From: Marinitoga sp. 1197
Lineage (GTDB): Bacteria > Thermotogota > Thermotogae > Petrotogales > Petrotogaceae
Reading direction: 5' to 3'
NCBI RefSeq assembly: GCF_001021165.1
Contig: NZ_AZAY01000023.1
Span: 1-64,000, forward strand
DNA: 64,000 nucleotides
Shown here: piece after piece, positions 18,676-28,289 of the stretch
Layout of the letters: the number at the start of each line of letters is the position of its first letter
Position numbering within the stretch: the first letter of the stretch is position 1
The notes under the pieces: generated by a model
The model's input: the letters and a program-made list of their open reading frames with translations, nothing else
Databases searched by the model: none
Told to the model about the DNA's origin: nothing
Translations under genes and position numbers: made by a program

Positions 18676-20523
18676 TTATTTTTTATCTTTGTCATACCCA
18701 GTTAAATAAAAATCAATACCTTGAGCAGCTTTATGCCCATCAGCAACACCGTGTATAATATCCGGACCATGAACAATATCTCCACCAGCAAATAACCACG
18801 GCACTCCAATAACATGATTATATTCATCTGTTTTTATCCTTCCTCTAACTATTTCTATTTTATCTTTTATATCTTCTGGCAAATATGAATAATCTGGCAT
18901 TTGACCTATTGACTCAACAACCAAATCTGCATCTAATTCAAGAATCTGTGATTCATCATATTTTGGATTAAATCTTCTATTTTCATCAAATATTGATAAG
19001 ACCTTTTTAAATCTTGCTTTTTTAACTTTGTCTCCTTCTGTTACTATTTCAATTGGACCCCAACCAGGGTGGAATATAACTCCTTCTTCTCCACCTTCAT
19101 GCTTTTCATCCCAATCTGATGGCATTTCTTCTAAAGTTCTTTCCAAACTTACTACATGAACTTCTGATTTGCCATATTCAATGTTTTGTAATCTAACCAT
19201 TGTTCTTGCAACATCCATAGCAACATTACCGCCACCAATAACAACCAATTTCTTTGGAATATATGGTTTTGGCCCGTCACCTACGACATAATATTTCATT
19301 TCTTTTAATACAACCATTGCTTGTTTTACCATCGGATGTTCTGTTCCAGGAACTCCAGTTGATCTACCTAATGTAAATCCAGAAGATAAAAATACTGCAT
19401 CATAATTATCCTTTAATTCTTCAAGGGTGACATCTACTCCAACTTTTGTATTTAATCTAAATTCCACTCCTAATGATTCAATATATTTCCAGTCTTTTTC
19501 AAAAGATTCTAAAGGTAATCTGTATGTAGGTCCGCCATAATTTAAAACACCACCTGGTCTTTTTTCTGCTTCAAATACGGTAACCTTATATCCCATTAAT
19601 ATAAGGTAATATGCTGCTGATAATCCTGCAGGTCCTCCACCAACTATGGCCACTTTCTTATCTAATTTTTTAATTATTTGTTGTTCATGTTTTAAAACTT
19701 CATGATATTCTTCTGCTGGTATTTGGTCAACTATGTATCTTTTTAGCCATCTAATAGAAACTGCTTCACCTCTATGGCCTATTGTACACGCAGTTTCACA
19801 TCTGTGAGTACACATTTTACCACAAACTAAAGGTAATGGATTTGTTTTATATAACCATCTTAAACCTTCTTCTACATTATCATCATATACAGTTCTAATA
19901 TAATCAGGAATATCCATATGAGCTGGGCATGTTTTTGTACATATGCCGCAATCTACGCATCGAGCAGCTTCTTCAATTGCTTGTTGTTTAGAAAAACCTT
20001 TTACAACTTCAAGGAATGTTTTCTTTCTTGTTTCTGCATCAAGAATTTCCATAGGCACTCTTTCTAAATCAAGTAATTCTGAATCTTCAGTTCTTTGATA
20101 AGCTTTTTCAACTTCAATATGATGAATACCATCTTCTTTTGGTAAAAAGAAGAATGAATTTGGATCATTTGATAAATGAACATATTCTTTTGACATATTT
20201 AAAGAACCTGTTGTACATATATCTACACATAAGCCACAAAATGTACATCTTCCGTAATCAAATGCAGGTCTTTCAGGTTTTGATCCTTCTTCATCAGGTA
20301 ATTCTGGAATTTTTATCATATTTATAGCTTCAGCTGGACAAATTTTAGAACATGTACCACAGCCTATACATTTTTCCCAATCATTTGTATGAAAACCTCT
20401 ATAATTATCTGCGGCTTCTCTTGGATTTTCTATTACATCGTCTAATGGAATAGTTACGGGTTTTTTTGTTAAATATTTCCAGGCTTTTGCCGGCGAAAAG
20501 AAGCTCTTATTTATTTCAGACAT
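18676..20523 (-). CDS. MbxN-like ferredoxin subunit fused to a GltD/NfnB-type NAD(P)H flavoprotein
   Basis: A 615-residue fusion. Residues about 50-115 carry two 4Fe-4S motifs (CIGCGTCSKICP and CTFCGLCVDIC) as in NuoI/MbxN. From about residue 185 it continues as a GltD/NfnB/DPD-type module: CVDCGICTKTCPAHMDIPDY, the Cys-rich CGKMCTHRCETAC, an FAD-binding GGGPAGLSAAYY near 292 and an NAD(P)-binding GGGNVAMDVARTM near 420. It is the last gene of the complex operon, placed where mbxN should be, so it probably passes electrons between NAD(P)H, ferredoxin and the membrane arm. AGGAGGTGAG precedes the start, after a 90-nt gap from mbxL. Confidence 0.85.
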   Translation of the reverse strand: MSEINKSFFSPAKAWKYLTKKPVTIPLDDVIENPREAADNYRGFHTNDWEKCIGCGTCSKICPAEAINMIKIPELPDEEGSKPERPAFDYGRCTFCGLCVDICTTGSLNMSKEYVHLSNDPNSFFFLPKEDGIHHIEVEKAYQRTEDSELLDLERVPMEILDAETRKKTFLEVVKGFSKQQAIEEAARCVDCGICTKTCPAHMDIPDYIRTVYDDNVEEGLRWLYKTNPLPLVCGKMCTHRCETACTIGHRGEAVSIRWLKRYIVDQIPAEEYHEVLKHEQQIIKKLDKKVAIVGGGPAGLSAAYYLILMGYKVTVFEAEKRPGGVLNYGGPTYRLPLESFEKDWKYIESLGVEFRLNTKVGVDVTLEELKDNYDAVFLSSGFTLGRSTGVPGTEHPMVKQAMVVLKEMKYYVVGDGPKPYIPKKLVVIGGGNVAMDVARTMVRLQNIEYGKSEVHVVSLERTLEEMPSDWDEKHEGGEEGVIFHPGWGPIEIVTEGDKVKKARFKKVLSIFDENRRFNPKYDESQILELDADLVVESIGQMPDYSYLPEDIKDKIEIVRGRIKTDEYNHVIGVPWLFAGGDIVHGPDIIHGVADGHKAAQGIDFYLTGYDKDKK

Positions 20524-20613
20524 GAACTCACCTCCGGTGGGATAATAATTTTACCCTTTTCTTTTTTTAAAATAATATAAAAGATTCCATTTAATATATA
20601 TTCATCAAAAAAG

Positions 20614-21726
20614 TTATCTATCAATTTCTGGAGCACATACACCCATAGTATCTAACCAAATAGCTACATCATCAATTCTTGTTCCTGGTAAATATTTTTC
20701 AATTCCCAATAATCCTTGAGGGTATGAAGCGCCTCTAACTGCTATTCTATATGGCATATTTGAGCCATCAGAAACTATATAATATCCATATTCACCACGA
20801 GCACATTCAATATGACTAAATACTTGCCCTTTTGGAACTCTCCATCTTAAAGCACTACCCCTTGAAATACTTGCTCTTACAGGTCCTTCTTTTGGCATTT
20901 TGTCTAATACTTGTCTAATTATTCTAATGCTTTGTTGTATTTCTTTATATTTTATTGTTAATCTAGTATATGCATCAGAGTATGTGGCAGTTGGAACTTC
21001 AAATTCAACCTCATCATACCTTGCATAAGGATCAACTTTTCTAATATCATATGGTTTTCCTGATGATGATCTTAATCCTATACCAGTAACTCCAAGTTCC
21101 CAACATACTTCTTCTGGTAAGACAATATTATCTACAGTTCTTGCCTGAACCATTGGATTTTTTAATATTAAGTCATCATATTCTGGTAATCTTTTTTCTA
21201 AATAATCAAGAAAATTTTCTATTTTCTTTTCAATACCATTTGGAAGGTCTTTTCTAACACCACCAGGAACTATATACATGTGGTATACCCTTGCACCTGT
21301 AATTTCTTCAAATATATCAAGAATTAAATCTCTATCAGCTATAGCCCAATTAGGACCAGTATATAAACCGGTAGGGCCACCAATACCTCCTAATGACATC
21401 ATATGATTTGCTATTCTTGCTAATTCTAAAATAATCATTCTTATCCAATGTGCTCTTTCTGGAACATCAACTTTTGCCAATGTTTCTACACCCATAGCAT
21501 ATACCATTTCGTTTATATCAGGTTCAGGAACGCAAATTCTTGGTATTAATGCAAGATTATTCATCCATAATCGTCTTTCCATTAACTTTTCGAATCCACG
21601 ATGAAGCATTCCAGGTAAAGGTCTAGCTTTTTCTACTATATCTCCATCCACATAAAGATGAACACTAAAATTACCGTGCATACCTGGATGATTAGGCCCT
21701 AAAAATAGTTTTACCTGTCTTTTCAT
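20614..21726 (-). CDS. mbxL: Mbx/NuoD-like catalytic large subunit without a NiFe site
   Basis: A 370-residue homologue of NuoD and the NiFe-hydrogenase large subunit (GPNHPGMHG, GMLHRGFEKLMERR near residue 40, ICARGEYGYY near 320). NiFe hydrogenases bind the metal with two CxxC motifs. Here each is reduced to one Cys: RICVPEPD near residue 66 and GVCAPEIDR at the C-terminus. This fits the Mbx/MBS type, which lacks the NiFe centre, not the H2-evolving Mbh. The reaction may be sulfane reduction or ferredoxin/NAD(P)H redox with ion pumping. It overlaps the NuoC-like gene by 4 nt. Confidence 0.85.
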   Translation of the reverse strand: MKRQVKLFLGPNHPGMHGNFSVHLYVDGDIVEKARPLPGMLHRGFEKLMERRLWMNNLALIPRICVPEPDINEMVYAMGVETLAKVDVPERAHWIRMIILELARIANHMMSLGGIGGPTGLYTGPNWAIADRDLILDIFEEITGARVYHMYIVPGGVRKDLPNGIEKKIENFLDYLEKRLPEYDDLILKNPMVQARTVDNIVLPEEVCWELGVTGIGLRSSSGKPYDIRKVDPYARYDEVEFEVPTATYSDAYTRLTIKYKEIQQSIRIIRQVLDKMPKEGPVRASISRGSALRWRVPKGQVFSHIECARGEYGYYIVSDGSNMPYRIAVRGASYPQGLLGIEKYLPGTRIDDVAIWLDTMGVCAPEIDR

Positions 21727-22238
21727 TCAGCTTCACCTTCTTTCGGAATAAAATCAACTTTATATTCTCTAACATCAAATTTCTTTTTAGAATATGCCAA
21801 AGGATCAAAATCTTTTCTCATAGGTGGCAGGTCATCCCATAACTCGAGGAATAATTCTTTTTCATGATTTGGATTTCCTTCAAATGTTACACCAAAAAAT
21901 TCATGGACATCTCTTTCATACATTTCTGCACCAGGATAAATATTTATAATAGTTCTAAATTTAGGATTATTTCTATCAATTTTTGTTCTTATTTGAATTG
22001 TTATTGAATTTTCCCAATTCATTAATATATATACAAGTTGAAATTTATTTTCTTTTATCCAATCAACACATGTAAGTATAGTTAATTGTTTCCAACCCTG
22101 TGATTTTAAATAAGAAAGAACAGAATGTACTTCTTCGTTTTTTAAGTCAATAGCTATTTGATTTTTCTTTACAATTTCTGTATTTTCAGGGTTAAATTTT
22201 AACTTTATATCTTCAATAATATTATTCATGGAATTCAT
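21723..22238 (-). CDS. mbxK: NuoC-like 30 kDa subunit
   Basis: A 171-residue NuoC/MbhK-type subunit of the peripheral arm. The C-terminal region YPGAEMYERDVHEFFGVTFEGNPN near residues 100-123 is the family signature (ERE/D-x-x-DxFG). It has no cofactor of its own and packs against the catalytic subunit. It starts inside the end of the NuoB-like gene and overlaps mbxL by 4 nt, so it is translationally coupled. Confidence 0.9.
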   Translation of the reverse strand: MNSMNNIIEDIKLKFNPENTEIVKKNQIAIDLKNEEVHSVLSYLKSQGWKQLTILTCVDWIKENKFQLVYILMNWENSITIQIRTKIDRNNPKFRTIINIYPGAEMYERDVHEFFGVTFEGNPNHEKELFLELWDDLPPMRKDFDPLAYSKKKFDVREYKVDFIPKEGEAE

Positions 22239-22815
22239 CTTTTACATACACCTCCCCAAGGGCGCGAATCTGGTTCTTTTTGTACCAGTCATAATATTTT
22301 TGATATCTTTTCCAACCTAATGCTTCACCTTTTTTAATCATATCCATTAATTTTTTAAAACCACTCATTACTGCTTCTGGTCTTGGCATACATCCTGCAA
22401 TATATAAATCAACAGGAATATAATAATCTAATCTTGAAATAACAGCATATGAATCATAATAAACTCCGCCATTCAATGTACATGAGCCAAAACCAACTAC
22501 ATATTTTGGATTTTGCATTTGTTCATATGTATAAATAATTCTCCTTAATGTTTTAACACTTAGGTATCCTGTTATTAATAAAACATCTGCTTGTCTTGGA
22601 GTAGCCATTGGAGCCATACCTATTCTTTCCATATCAAATCTAGATGTCATTGTTGGAGGTAGTTCCATAGCACCACAACCAGTACAGTAATGCAACATCC
22701 AAATTGATTTACTTCTGAAAATATTACCAAATTTTTCCCAGAAAGTTAATGTATCTCTACAATCTAATTCATTTACATCTATTTCATTAATTTTTTCATT
22801 TTCATTTAAAGCCAT
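22222..22815 (-). CDS. mbxJ: NuoB-like 20 kDa Fe-S subunit
   Basis: A 197-residue subunit that holds the terminal 4Fe-4S (N2-type) cluster. Ligands are visible in YCTGCGAME near residue 43, GFGSCTLNGGVYYDSY near 110 and AGCMPRPEAV near 142. The cluster lies at the junction with the NuoH-like membrane subunit and the catalytic large subunit. GGGGGTGAG precedes the ATG. It overlaps the NuoH-like gene by 10 nt. Confidence 0.92.
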   Translation of the reverse strand: MALNENEKINEIDVNELDCRDTLTFWEKFGNIFRSKSIWMLHYCTGCGAMELPPTMTSRFDMERIGMAPMATPRQADVLLITGYLSVKTLRRIIYTYEQMQNPKYVVGFGSCTLNGGVYYDSYAVISRLDYYIPVDLYIAGCMPRPEAVMSGFKKLMDMIKKGEALGWKRYQKYYDWYKKNQIRALGEVYVKDEFHE

Positions 22816-23717
22816 ATGCTCACCCCCAAACCGGTGAATATTACAATTGCTGTTTGAATTAAAGCTAATGCTAATGGAACTTTATAATAAAATACTACCA
22901 GTTGATCTATTTTGAATCTTGCTACTACAGAAGCAATCATAGTTGCTAAAATATATACAATAAAATATTTTATTAAGAAAGCTATTAATGTTCCTCCTCC
23001 TAAGAACAAATTGACAAATAATCCAACTTCTACAAAAGTTGCAAATTCATGTTGTAACATTAACATTCCTAAATGTTTTCCTCCATATTCTACTAAAGGA
23101 CCTGATGCAATTTCTGCAGGAGCTATAGGAGCATCATAAGGTTTTTTTCCAAGCATACCCATTAGTGATATAAAACCAACAATTACGCCTAAAGGCATTC
23201 TAAACATATTCCATCCTAAAATACCCATTGTTTGTTGAGCCTGAGCTATTGCATGAATAGAAGCAGTTTTATTTGCATATATAATTCCAAATACAGTCAT
23301 AATATAAGGAATCTCATATGCCAACATTTGCGTTAATGCTCTCATAACCCCTATGCTTGCCCAAGGATTCCCTGAACCAACGGCACTCATAGCCATTCCT
23401 AAAGATCCAACAGCCAAAAGATAAACTATAACAAAGAAATTATCAAGTTTATCAAAAACAACAATATGACCTGCTGGAACAAAAATTAATGTTGCTATAG
23501 TTCCACCTAAAGCCATTAATACTCCAAAATCATATATAAATCCATGAGAAATTGAACTCTTGCTCCATGTCTTAAATAAATCTATAAAATTTTGATACCA
23601 CGGAGAACCTACCCTTCTATGGATTCTAGCTGTAACTTTTCTTTGAATACCAGCAAGGGTTAATTGCCAAAAGAAAGCTAATAATACTAATAATGTAGCT
23701 TTAAAAAACGTACTCAT
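22806..23717 (-). CDS. mbxM: NuoH-like membrane subunit
   Basis: A 303-residue NuoH/HyfC/MbhM-type membrane protein with about eight helices, linking the redox arm to the ion-pumping arm. Typical stretches are GIQRKVTARIHRRVGSPWYQNFIDLFK near the N-terminus, AYEIPYI near residue 130 and the acidic loop DAPIAPAEIASGPLVEYGGKHLG near 200. Its place before the J, K and L genes matches archaeal Mbx (order M-J-K-L-N), not Mbh. It overlaps the upstream antiporter gene by 4 nt. Confidence 0.9.
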   Translation of the reverse strand: MSTFFKATLLVLLAFFWQLTLAGIQRKVTARIHRRVGSPWYQNFIDLFKTWSKSSISHGFIYDFGVLMALGGTIATLIFVPAGHIVVFDKLDNFFVIVYLLAVGSLGMAMSAVGSGNPWASIGVMRALTQMLAYEIPYIMTVFGIIYANKTASIHAIAQAQQTMGILGWNMFRMPLGVIVGFISLMGMLGKKPYDAPIAPAEIASGPLVEYGGKHLGMLMLQHEFATFVEVGLFVNLFLGGGTLIAFLIKYFIVYILATMIASVVARFKIDQLVVFYYKVPLALALIQTAIVIFTGLGVSIWL

Positions 23718-25555
23718 ATTTTATCACCCCACATAAATATAGCAGTTATTACTATCGAAATCCAGAAAACTGTAAATGCAGGATTTTCATTAAAGAACCA
23801 TGTTTTTATCAATTGTCCCAATTCATTTACTCTTAACGCTATTGCATTATAGAACTTTTCTACAGAAGGATGTTTTGCATATAATCTTTCAAATGGGGCA
23901 TAATAATTTGATGAATAATGATATTTATCAGGATCATAAATAAACTCAGCAGATGTATATGTATCCATTAAATCTACCGATTTTGATTTTGGTAATACAA
24001 AATATAATATTGTTGCAATTATGAATCCTATTGTAAATACCAAGGTTACTATCCAAGAATCCCACATTCCATTTGGAGTTAATATTTTAAATCCTTCAAC
24101 TTCAATAGCTTTTAAACCAACTGTTTCTTGAATTTTTGCGATGTATTTAAGCATTAGTCCAGGATAAACACCATATAATATAGTTAAACCAGAAATTACT
24201 AACATTGGTAATTGCATCCAAAAAGGTACTTCCTTAATTTCTTTATGTTTAGGGGATAATTGTCCTAAAAATGCTCCAGCTAATGGTCTGAAAACATACA
24301 TAAATGATCCAACGCTACCAAAAAATGCAGCAAAAGCAATAAACATATTTCCTTTTCTAATTAATCCTTGATATATTAACCACTTTGAAGCAAATCCGCT
24401 CATTGGAGGAATACCAGCCAACGAAATAATAGCAATTAAATATGCAGTAAATGTAACTGGCATCCTTTTTATTAATCCACCAAGTTCTGATATTTTGGTT
24501 GTTCCTGTTCTATATGCAATTGCAGCAAATGAAAGGAACATAGCAGCAGATGCCATAGCATGATTAAATACATGCATCATTCCACCAGCGAATCCTGTCT
24601 GATCTACCATTGCTAAACCTATTAAAATATATCCACTATTACTTACTGTAGAATATGCAATGAGTTTTTTTGCATCATCTTGTTTTATAGCCATTAATGT
24701 TCCAATAATAATACTGATAGCACCAAGTATCATTAATATATAATTTTCATATGGATTATTCAATATATTTAAATGATTTGCAAATACTTTTGATGTTGGT
24801 AATACTGCTGTCATTAAAAAGGCTATAAATCCACCCATTTTTACAAGACCACCTGATAATACAGGTGAAAATGTATGTGGAGCATTCCCGTGTGCAATAG
24901 GCAACCATGTATAAAATGGGAAAATACCCAATTTAGTTAATCCGGCCATAATAATTAAAAAGAAGAATAATACGGCAAATTTTGGATCATTGGACATATT
25001 TTGAATATTTGTTTGTATATCAAATGTACCATACTTAACATTTAACATTAAAATTGCATACAACATTGAAAAGGAACCTATTGTACTAATTCCATAATAT
25101 ACAACCGTGGCTCTTCTGGATTTTCCCAAAGGAATAATAAACATTGAAGACCAAACTACTAATTCCCAGAAAATAAACAAAGTTAAAAAATCTTTAGAAT
25201 AAAATACTCCTAAAGTTCCACCTAACGATAATAAATAGAATAAATTATATGCAGCTGGATGAATTACTTTCTCCATCCAATATGGATTAAAGAATGAAAC
25301 CATCGAATATACGAGAACCATTACAATTGAAAAATACCATGCATAATTTGATGTAACTAAGTTTAGTGAATAGTTTCCATAGTTAAACACATTAAGTATA
25401 ACTCCCGAAGAATCTTTCATAGAATATATAACAAATAAAGAAACTAATGATATTATTACTGTTAACCATGCTCCTGTTTTGCTATTTATTTTACTTACAA
25501 AATAAGTTATCAATCCGCCTAATAATATGAATAAGATTAAAGTATTTAAAGCCAC
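23714..25555 (-). CDS. Second antiporter-like subunit (NuoL/MbxH'-like)
   Basis: A 613-residue NuoL/MrpA-type proton-conducting subunit with about 14-16 helices. The family segments FWELVVWSSMFIIP near residue 128, GIFPFYTWLPIAHGNAPHTFSPVLSGGLVKMGG near 218-248 and a long C-terminal extension are visible. Start taken as GTG at 25553-25555: GGGAGGG lies 7 nt upstream and it follows the previous stop by one base, whereas the ATG at 25573 overlaps that site. Two H-type subunits in a row are typical of Mbx. Confidence 0.85.
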   Translation of the reverse strand: MALNTLILFILLGGLITYFVSKINSKTGAWLTVIISLVSLFVIYSMKDSSGVILNVFNYGNYSLNLVTSNYAWYFSIVMVLVYSMVSFFNPYWMEKVIHPAAYNLFYLLSLGGTLGVFYSKDFLTLFIFWELVVWSSMFIIPLGKSRRATVVYYGISTIGSFSMLYAILMLNVKYGTFDIQTNIQNMSNDPKFAVLFFFLIIMAGLTKLGIFPFYTWLPIAHGNAPHTFSPVLSGGLVKMGGFIAFLMTAVLPTSKVFANHLNILNNPYENYILMILGAISIIIGTLMAIKQDDAKKLIAYSTVSNSGYILIGLAMVDQTGFAGGMMHVFNHAMASAAMFLSFAAIAYRTGTTKISELGGLIKRMPVTFTAYLIAIISLAGIPPMSGFASKWLIYQGLIRKGNMFIAFAAFFGSVGSFMYVFRPLAGAFLGQLSPKHKEIKEVPFWMQLPMLVISGLTILYGVYPGLMLKYIAKIQETVGLKAIEVEGFKILTPNGMWDSWIVTLVFTIGFIIATILYFVLPKSKSVDLMDTYTSAEFIYDPDKYHYSSNYYAPFERLYAKHPSVEKFYNAIALRVNELGQLIKTWFFNENPAFTVFWISIVITAIFMWGDKI

Positions 25556-25556
25556 G

Positions 25557-26957
25557 TCACATCCCTCCCGCAATATTGGAAAGGTAATTGCTTATACCTT
25601 GTGTTATAAATTCTGGATTATAGCTAATATAAATAATAAATAATCCTACTGCAATTGCTAATACAGCATAAGCAAATGTGTTTTCCAAAGTTAATTTTGT
25701 TGTGTATTCATCTTTTGATTCTTTACCTTCTTTTCCAGGATTCCATAATTTTGCTAACATTCTTATGTAATAAATCCCTTCAATTAAACTTGCAAATAAG
25801 ATTAACGCTGGTAACCAGAAACTATTTAATTTAAGTAAATTTGTTAATGCAAAAATTTTTACATAAAACCCATAGAATAATGGCAATCCAACTAAAGATA
25901 GTGCAGCAACACTAAAACCGAATCCTATTAATTTATGTTTTTTAAATAAACCTTGCAATTTTTCAATACTATCTGTACCAGTGTATACATACATTGCACC
26001 AGCAATTGTAAACATTAATAATTTAGCAAAGGCATTATTTGCAACTTGCATCATTGCTCCACCAGTAATACCTGTTAAGAACAATGTTGCTATTAACCCG
26101 GCTTGTCCTATACTAGAAAATGCAAGAATACTTCTTATATTTTTTTGTGAAAATGCTGCAATTTCACCAAAAATAAATGTTAATACTGTAATAGTTAAAA
26201 ATATTGTTTTTAAATTACCTTCTAAAACAAATATAGAAGTGAACAATCTTCCAAAAACTAAAATAACTGCTGTTGCATATGCAGAAGCAAAAATTCCACC
26301 ATTTAAATCATTAACATTTCCATATACCATTTTTACCCATCCGTTGAACGGCATTATTTTAGCTTCTACTGCAAATCCAGCGAATATAAATGTTAATGCT
26401 AATAATAATATGTTATTATTTACAAAGCTAATTTTTGAAGACATATCAGCCATGTTTAATGTTCCAGTCGTTGCATAAAGAATAATAATTCCCAATAAAT
26501 AAAGGTTTGAACCAAGAGCTCCTAAAATTATGTAGTTAAAGGTTCCTTTAAAACTTTTTGTCATCGTTGATATAATATATGCTGAAATTGATGCAATTTC
26601 TAAAAATACGAATAAATTAAACAAATCTCCAGTTAACATCATTCCATTTAATGAAGCCAGTGAAACCAATAATACAGTTGAATATTTTTTTACTGAAGCT
26701 AATGATGTAATAACAGATAAGGCAAAAACAATATTTAATATCATTAATCCAAATATCGAATATTGATCAACAACAAGATTTATACCAAATGGAGGTTTCC
26801 AACCACCAATGATAATATTACCTTCCTGAATAACAAGAGCTCCAAAAACATTAAATGCAACTGCAGCTAATAAAAGAGTTTTATCAGCTTTTTTGAAAAT
26901 AACAGATAAAAAGGCAAACAGTAATGGGATTGCTATTAATAAAACAGGATTAATCAT
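25557..26957 (-). CDS. mbxH: MrpD/MbxH-like antiporter subunit
   Basis: A 466-residue Mrp-type antiporter subunit (proton-translocating transporter fold) with about 14 helices. The conserved region GDLFNLFVFLEIASISAYII near residues 110-130 and AGFAVEAKIMPFNGWVKMVYG near 195 are visible, the latter holding the key Lys of the channel. Start chosen at ATG 26957, 8 nt after GGGGAG; a GTG three codons upstream is less well spaced. It overlaps mbxG by 8 nt. Confidence 0.85.
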   Translation of the reverse strand: MINPVLLIAIPLLFAFLSVIFKKADKTLLLAAVAFNVFGALVIQEGNIIIGGWKPPFGINLVVDQYSIFGLMILNIVFALSVITSLASVKKYSTVLLVSLASLNGMMLTGDLFNLFVFLEIASISAYIISTMTKSFKGTFNYIILGALGSNLYLLGIIILYATTGTLNMADMSSKISFVNNNILLLALTFIFAGFAVEAKIMPFNGWVKMVYGNVNDLNGGIFASAYATAVILVFGRLFTSIFVLEGNLKTIFLTITVLTFIFGEIAAFSQKNIRSILAFSSIGQAGLIATLFLTGITGGAMMQVANNAFAKLLMFTIAGAMYVYTGTDSIEKLQGLFKKHKLIGFGFSVAALSLVGLPLFYGFYVKIFALTNLLKLNSFWLPALILFASLIEGIYYIRMLAKLWNPGKEGKESKDEYTTKLTLENTFAYAVLAIAVGLFIIYISYNPEFITQGISNYLSNIAGGM

Positions 26958-27294
26958 TGCTTTCACTCCCCATCTCGTCCAATTCTAATGTTTCATATTT
27001 TTCATAAATTTTTCTTACAACTGTTAGTGCTAACGCTGTAACTCCAACACCTATAACAATAGCTGTAAGAACAAGAGCTTGAGGTAAAGGATCAACAAAC
27101 AAATTATTATTTGTTTTTACACCATTAAATAAAATAGGAGCAACTCCATCTTTAACATATCCAATAGATATAATAAATAAATTTACTCCAACTTCCAAAA
27201 CATTTAATGCTACAACAATCTTAATTAAATTCTTTTGAGTTAAAAGACCATATATACCTATTAATATTAAACCTATAAATAAATATTGTATCAT
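26950..27294 (-). CDS. mbxG: MrpC/NuoK-like subunit
   Basis: A 114-residue small membrane protein with three helices, the MrpC/NuoK family. The helix-2 pattern ALNVLEVGVNLFIISIGY keeps the membrane Glu of NuoK, and PLPQALVLTAIVIGVGVTAL is the MrpC third helix. It lies between the MrpB fusion and the MrpD-like gene as in other Mrp modules. Confidence 0.92.
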   Translation of the reverse strand: MIQYLFIGLILIGIYGLLTQKNLIKIVVALNVLEVGVNLFIISIGYVKDGVAPILFNGVKTNNNLFVDPLPQALVLTAIVIGVGVTALALTVVRKIYEKYETLELDEMGSESND

Positions 27295-28047
27295 TTATTT
27301 CCCCTCCTCTGAGAGAAAATCTGAGATTAAGTTTGAAAGCTCAGATCCTACTTTTAATCCCACAAAAATGTAAATAATTGGAACTATACCTGCGCTGAAT
27401 AATTCTCCGACTGTGCCTGTAGGTAAGAAATTGTATAAGAAATATCCACCTAAAGATAATCCTAAAAGACCGAATATTAAATATAAACTTCCAGCTGTTC
27501 CTTCTAATACTTTAAATGATTTTACTTTTGTTTTAAATTCATCATCAGATATGTAGAACAATAATACTGCAGAAGCAATCATAGAACCACCTGGAAATCC
27601 ACCACCAGGAGTTAAATGACCATGAATGAATATATAAACGCCTGTTATTAAAATAATTCCTGAAATAATTCTTACTGCAGTTTTTAAAATAAAGTTTGGT
27701 GGTGTTTTAAATTTCATTCTTGTGTTACCGCTTAATAACAATCCAATACCTAAGGCGGAAACAAATAACACTGTAACTTCACCTAATGTATCAAATGACC
27801 TGTAATTTACAACAATTGAAGTTACCATATTAGCCGAACCGCTTTCTGCATCTTTTGTTTTCTTAAATTTTATTTCACCTGAATTTTCACTAACATTTTT
27901 ATTTACAAAACTATTTGATACTCTTTCAGTTAAATTTACTTCACCAAATTTTGGAAATAATTTACCTTCACCTGTTGAATAAAGATTTGTAAAAATAAAA
28001 ATTCCTAAAACCAATACTATTAATGCAGCAATAACCTTTTTCATCAT
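27295..28047 (-). CDS. mbxF: Fused MbhE-like and MrpB-like subunit
   Basis: A 250-residue fusion of two Mrp-module parts. Residues about 1-110 have an anchor helix, a hydrophilic loop and NYRSFDTLGEVTVLFVSALGIG, the MbhE-type domain that forms the end of MrpA elsewhere. Residues about 120-250 are MrpB-like with IHGHLTPGGGFPGG near residue 150. The same fusion occurs as MbxF in archaeal Mbx. The start overlaps the upstream stop (ATGATGA); either of two adjacent ATGs could be used. Confidence 0.85.
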   Translation of the reverse strand: MMKKVIAALIVLVLGIFIFTNLYSTGEGKLFPKFGEVNLTERVSNSFVNKNVSENSGEIKFKKTKDAESGSANMVTSIVVNYRSFDTLGEVTVLFVSALGIGLLLSGNTRMKFKTPPNFILKTAVRIISGIILITGVYIFIHGHLTPGGGFPGGSMIASAVLLFYISDDEFKTKVKSFKVLEGTAGSLYLIFGLLGLSLGGYFLYNFLPTGTVGELFSAGIVPIIYIFVGLKVGSELSNLISDFLSEEGK

Positions 28048-28289
28048 TTTTTATCACCAACCTTTTTTATAGAAAAAAGGGTAAATATAAATATAGCTGT
28101 TACTAAGCCTGAACCTATCACTGCCTCTGTAATAGCAACATCTGGAGCTTTCATAAATATAAAAGATACTACTGATAACATACTTAATATTGATAAATAA
28201 ATTACAGAGTTAATTATTTTTTTGGATTCTATAGCTAAAAAAGCAAAAATTAATAATGCAATACCTACTAAAATTTCAATTATTTGCAT
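28044..28289 (-). CDS. mbxD: DUF4040/MbhD-like subunit
   Basis: An 81-residue protein with three helices carrying the DUF4040 signature APDVAITEAVIGSGL, which is part of MrpA in true Mrp antiporters and a separate subunit (MbhD) in Mbh/Mbx complexes. Start taken at ATG 28289 because AGAGGTG stands 6 nt upstream; a 10-codon longer form from ATG 28319 has no site. It overlaps the MrpG-like gene by 14 nt. Confidence 0.85.
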   Translation of the reverse strand: MQIIEILVGIALLIFAFLAIESKKIINSVIYLSILSMLSVVSFIFMKAPDVAITEAVIGSGLVTAIFIFTLFSIKKVGDKK

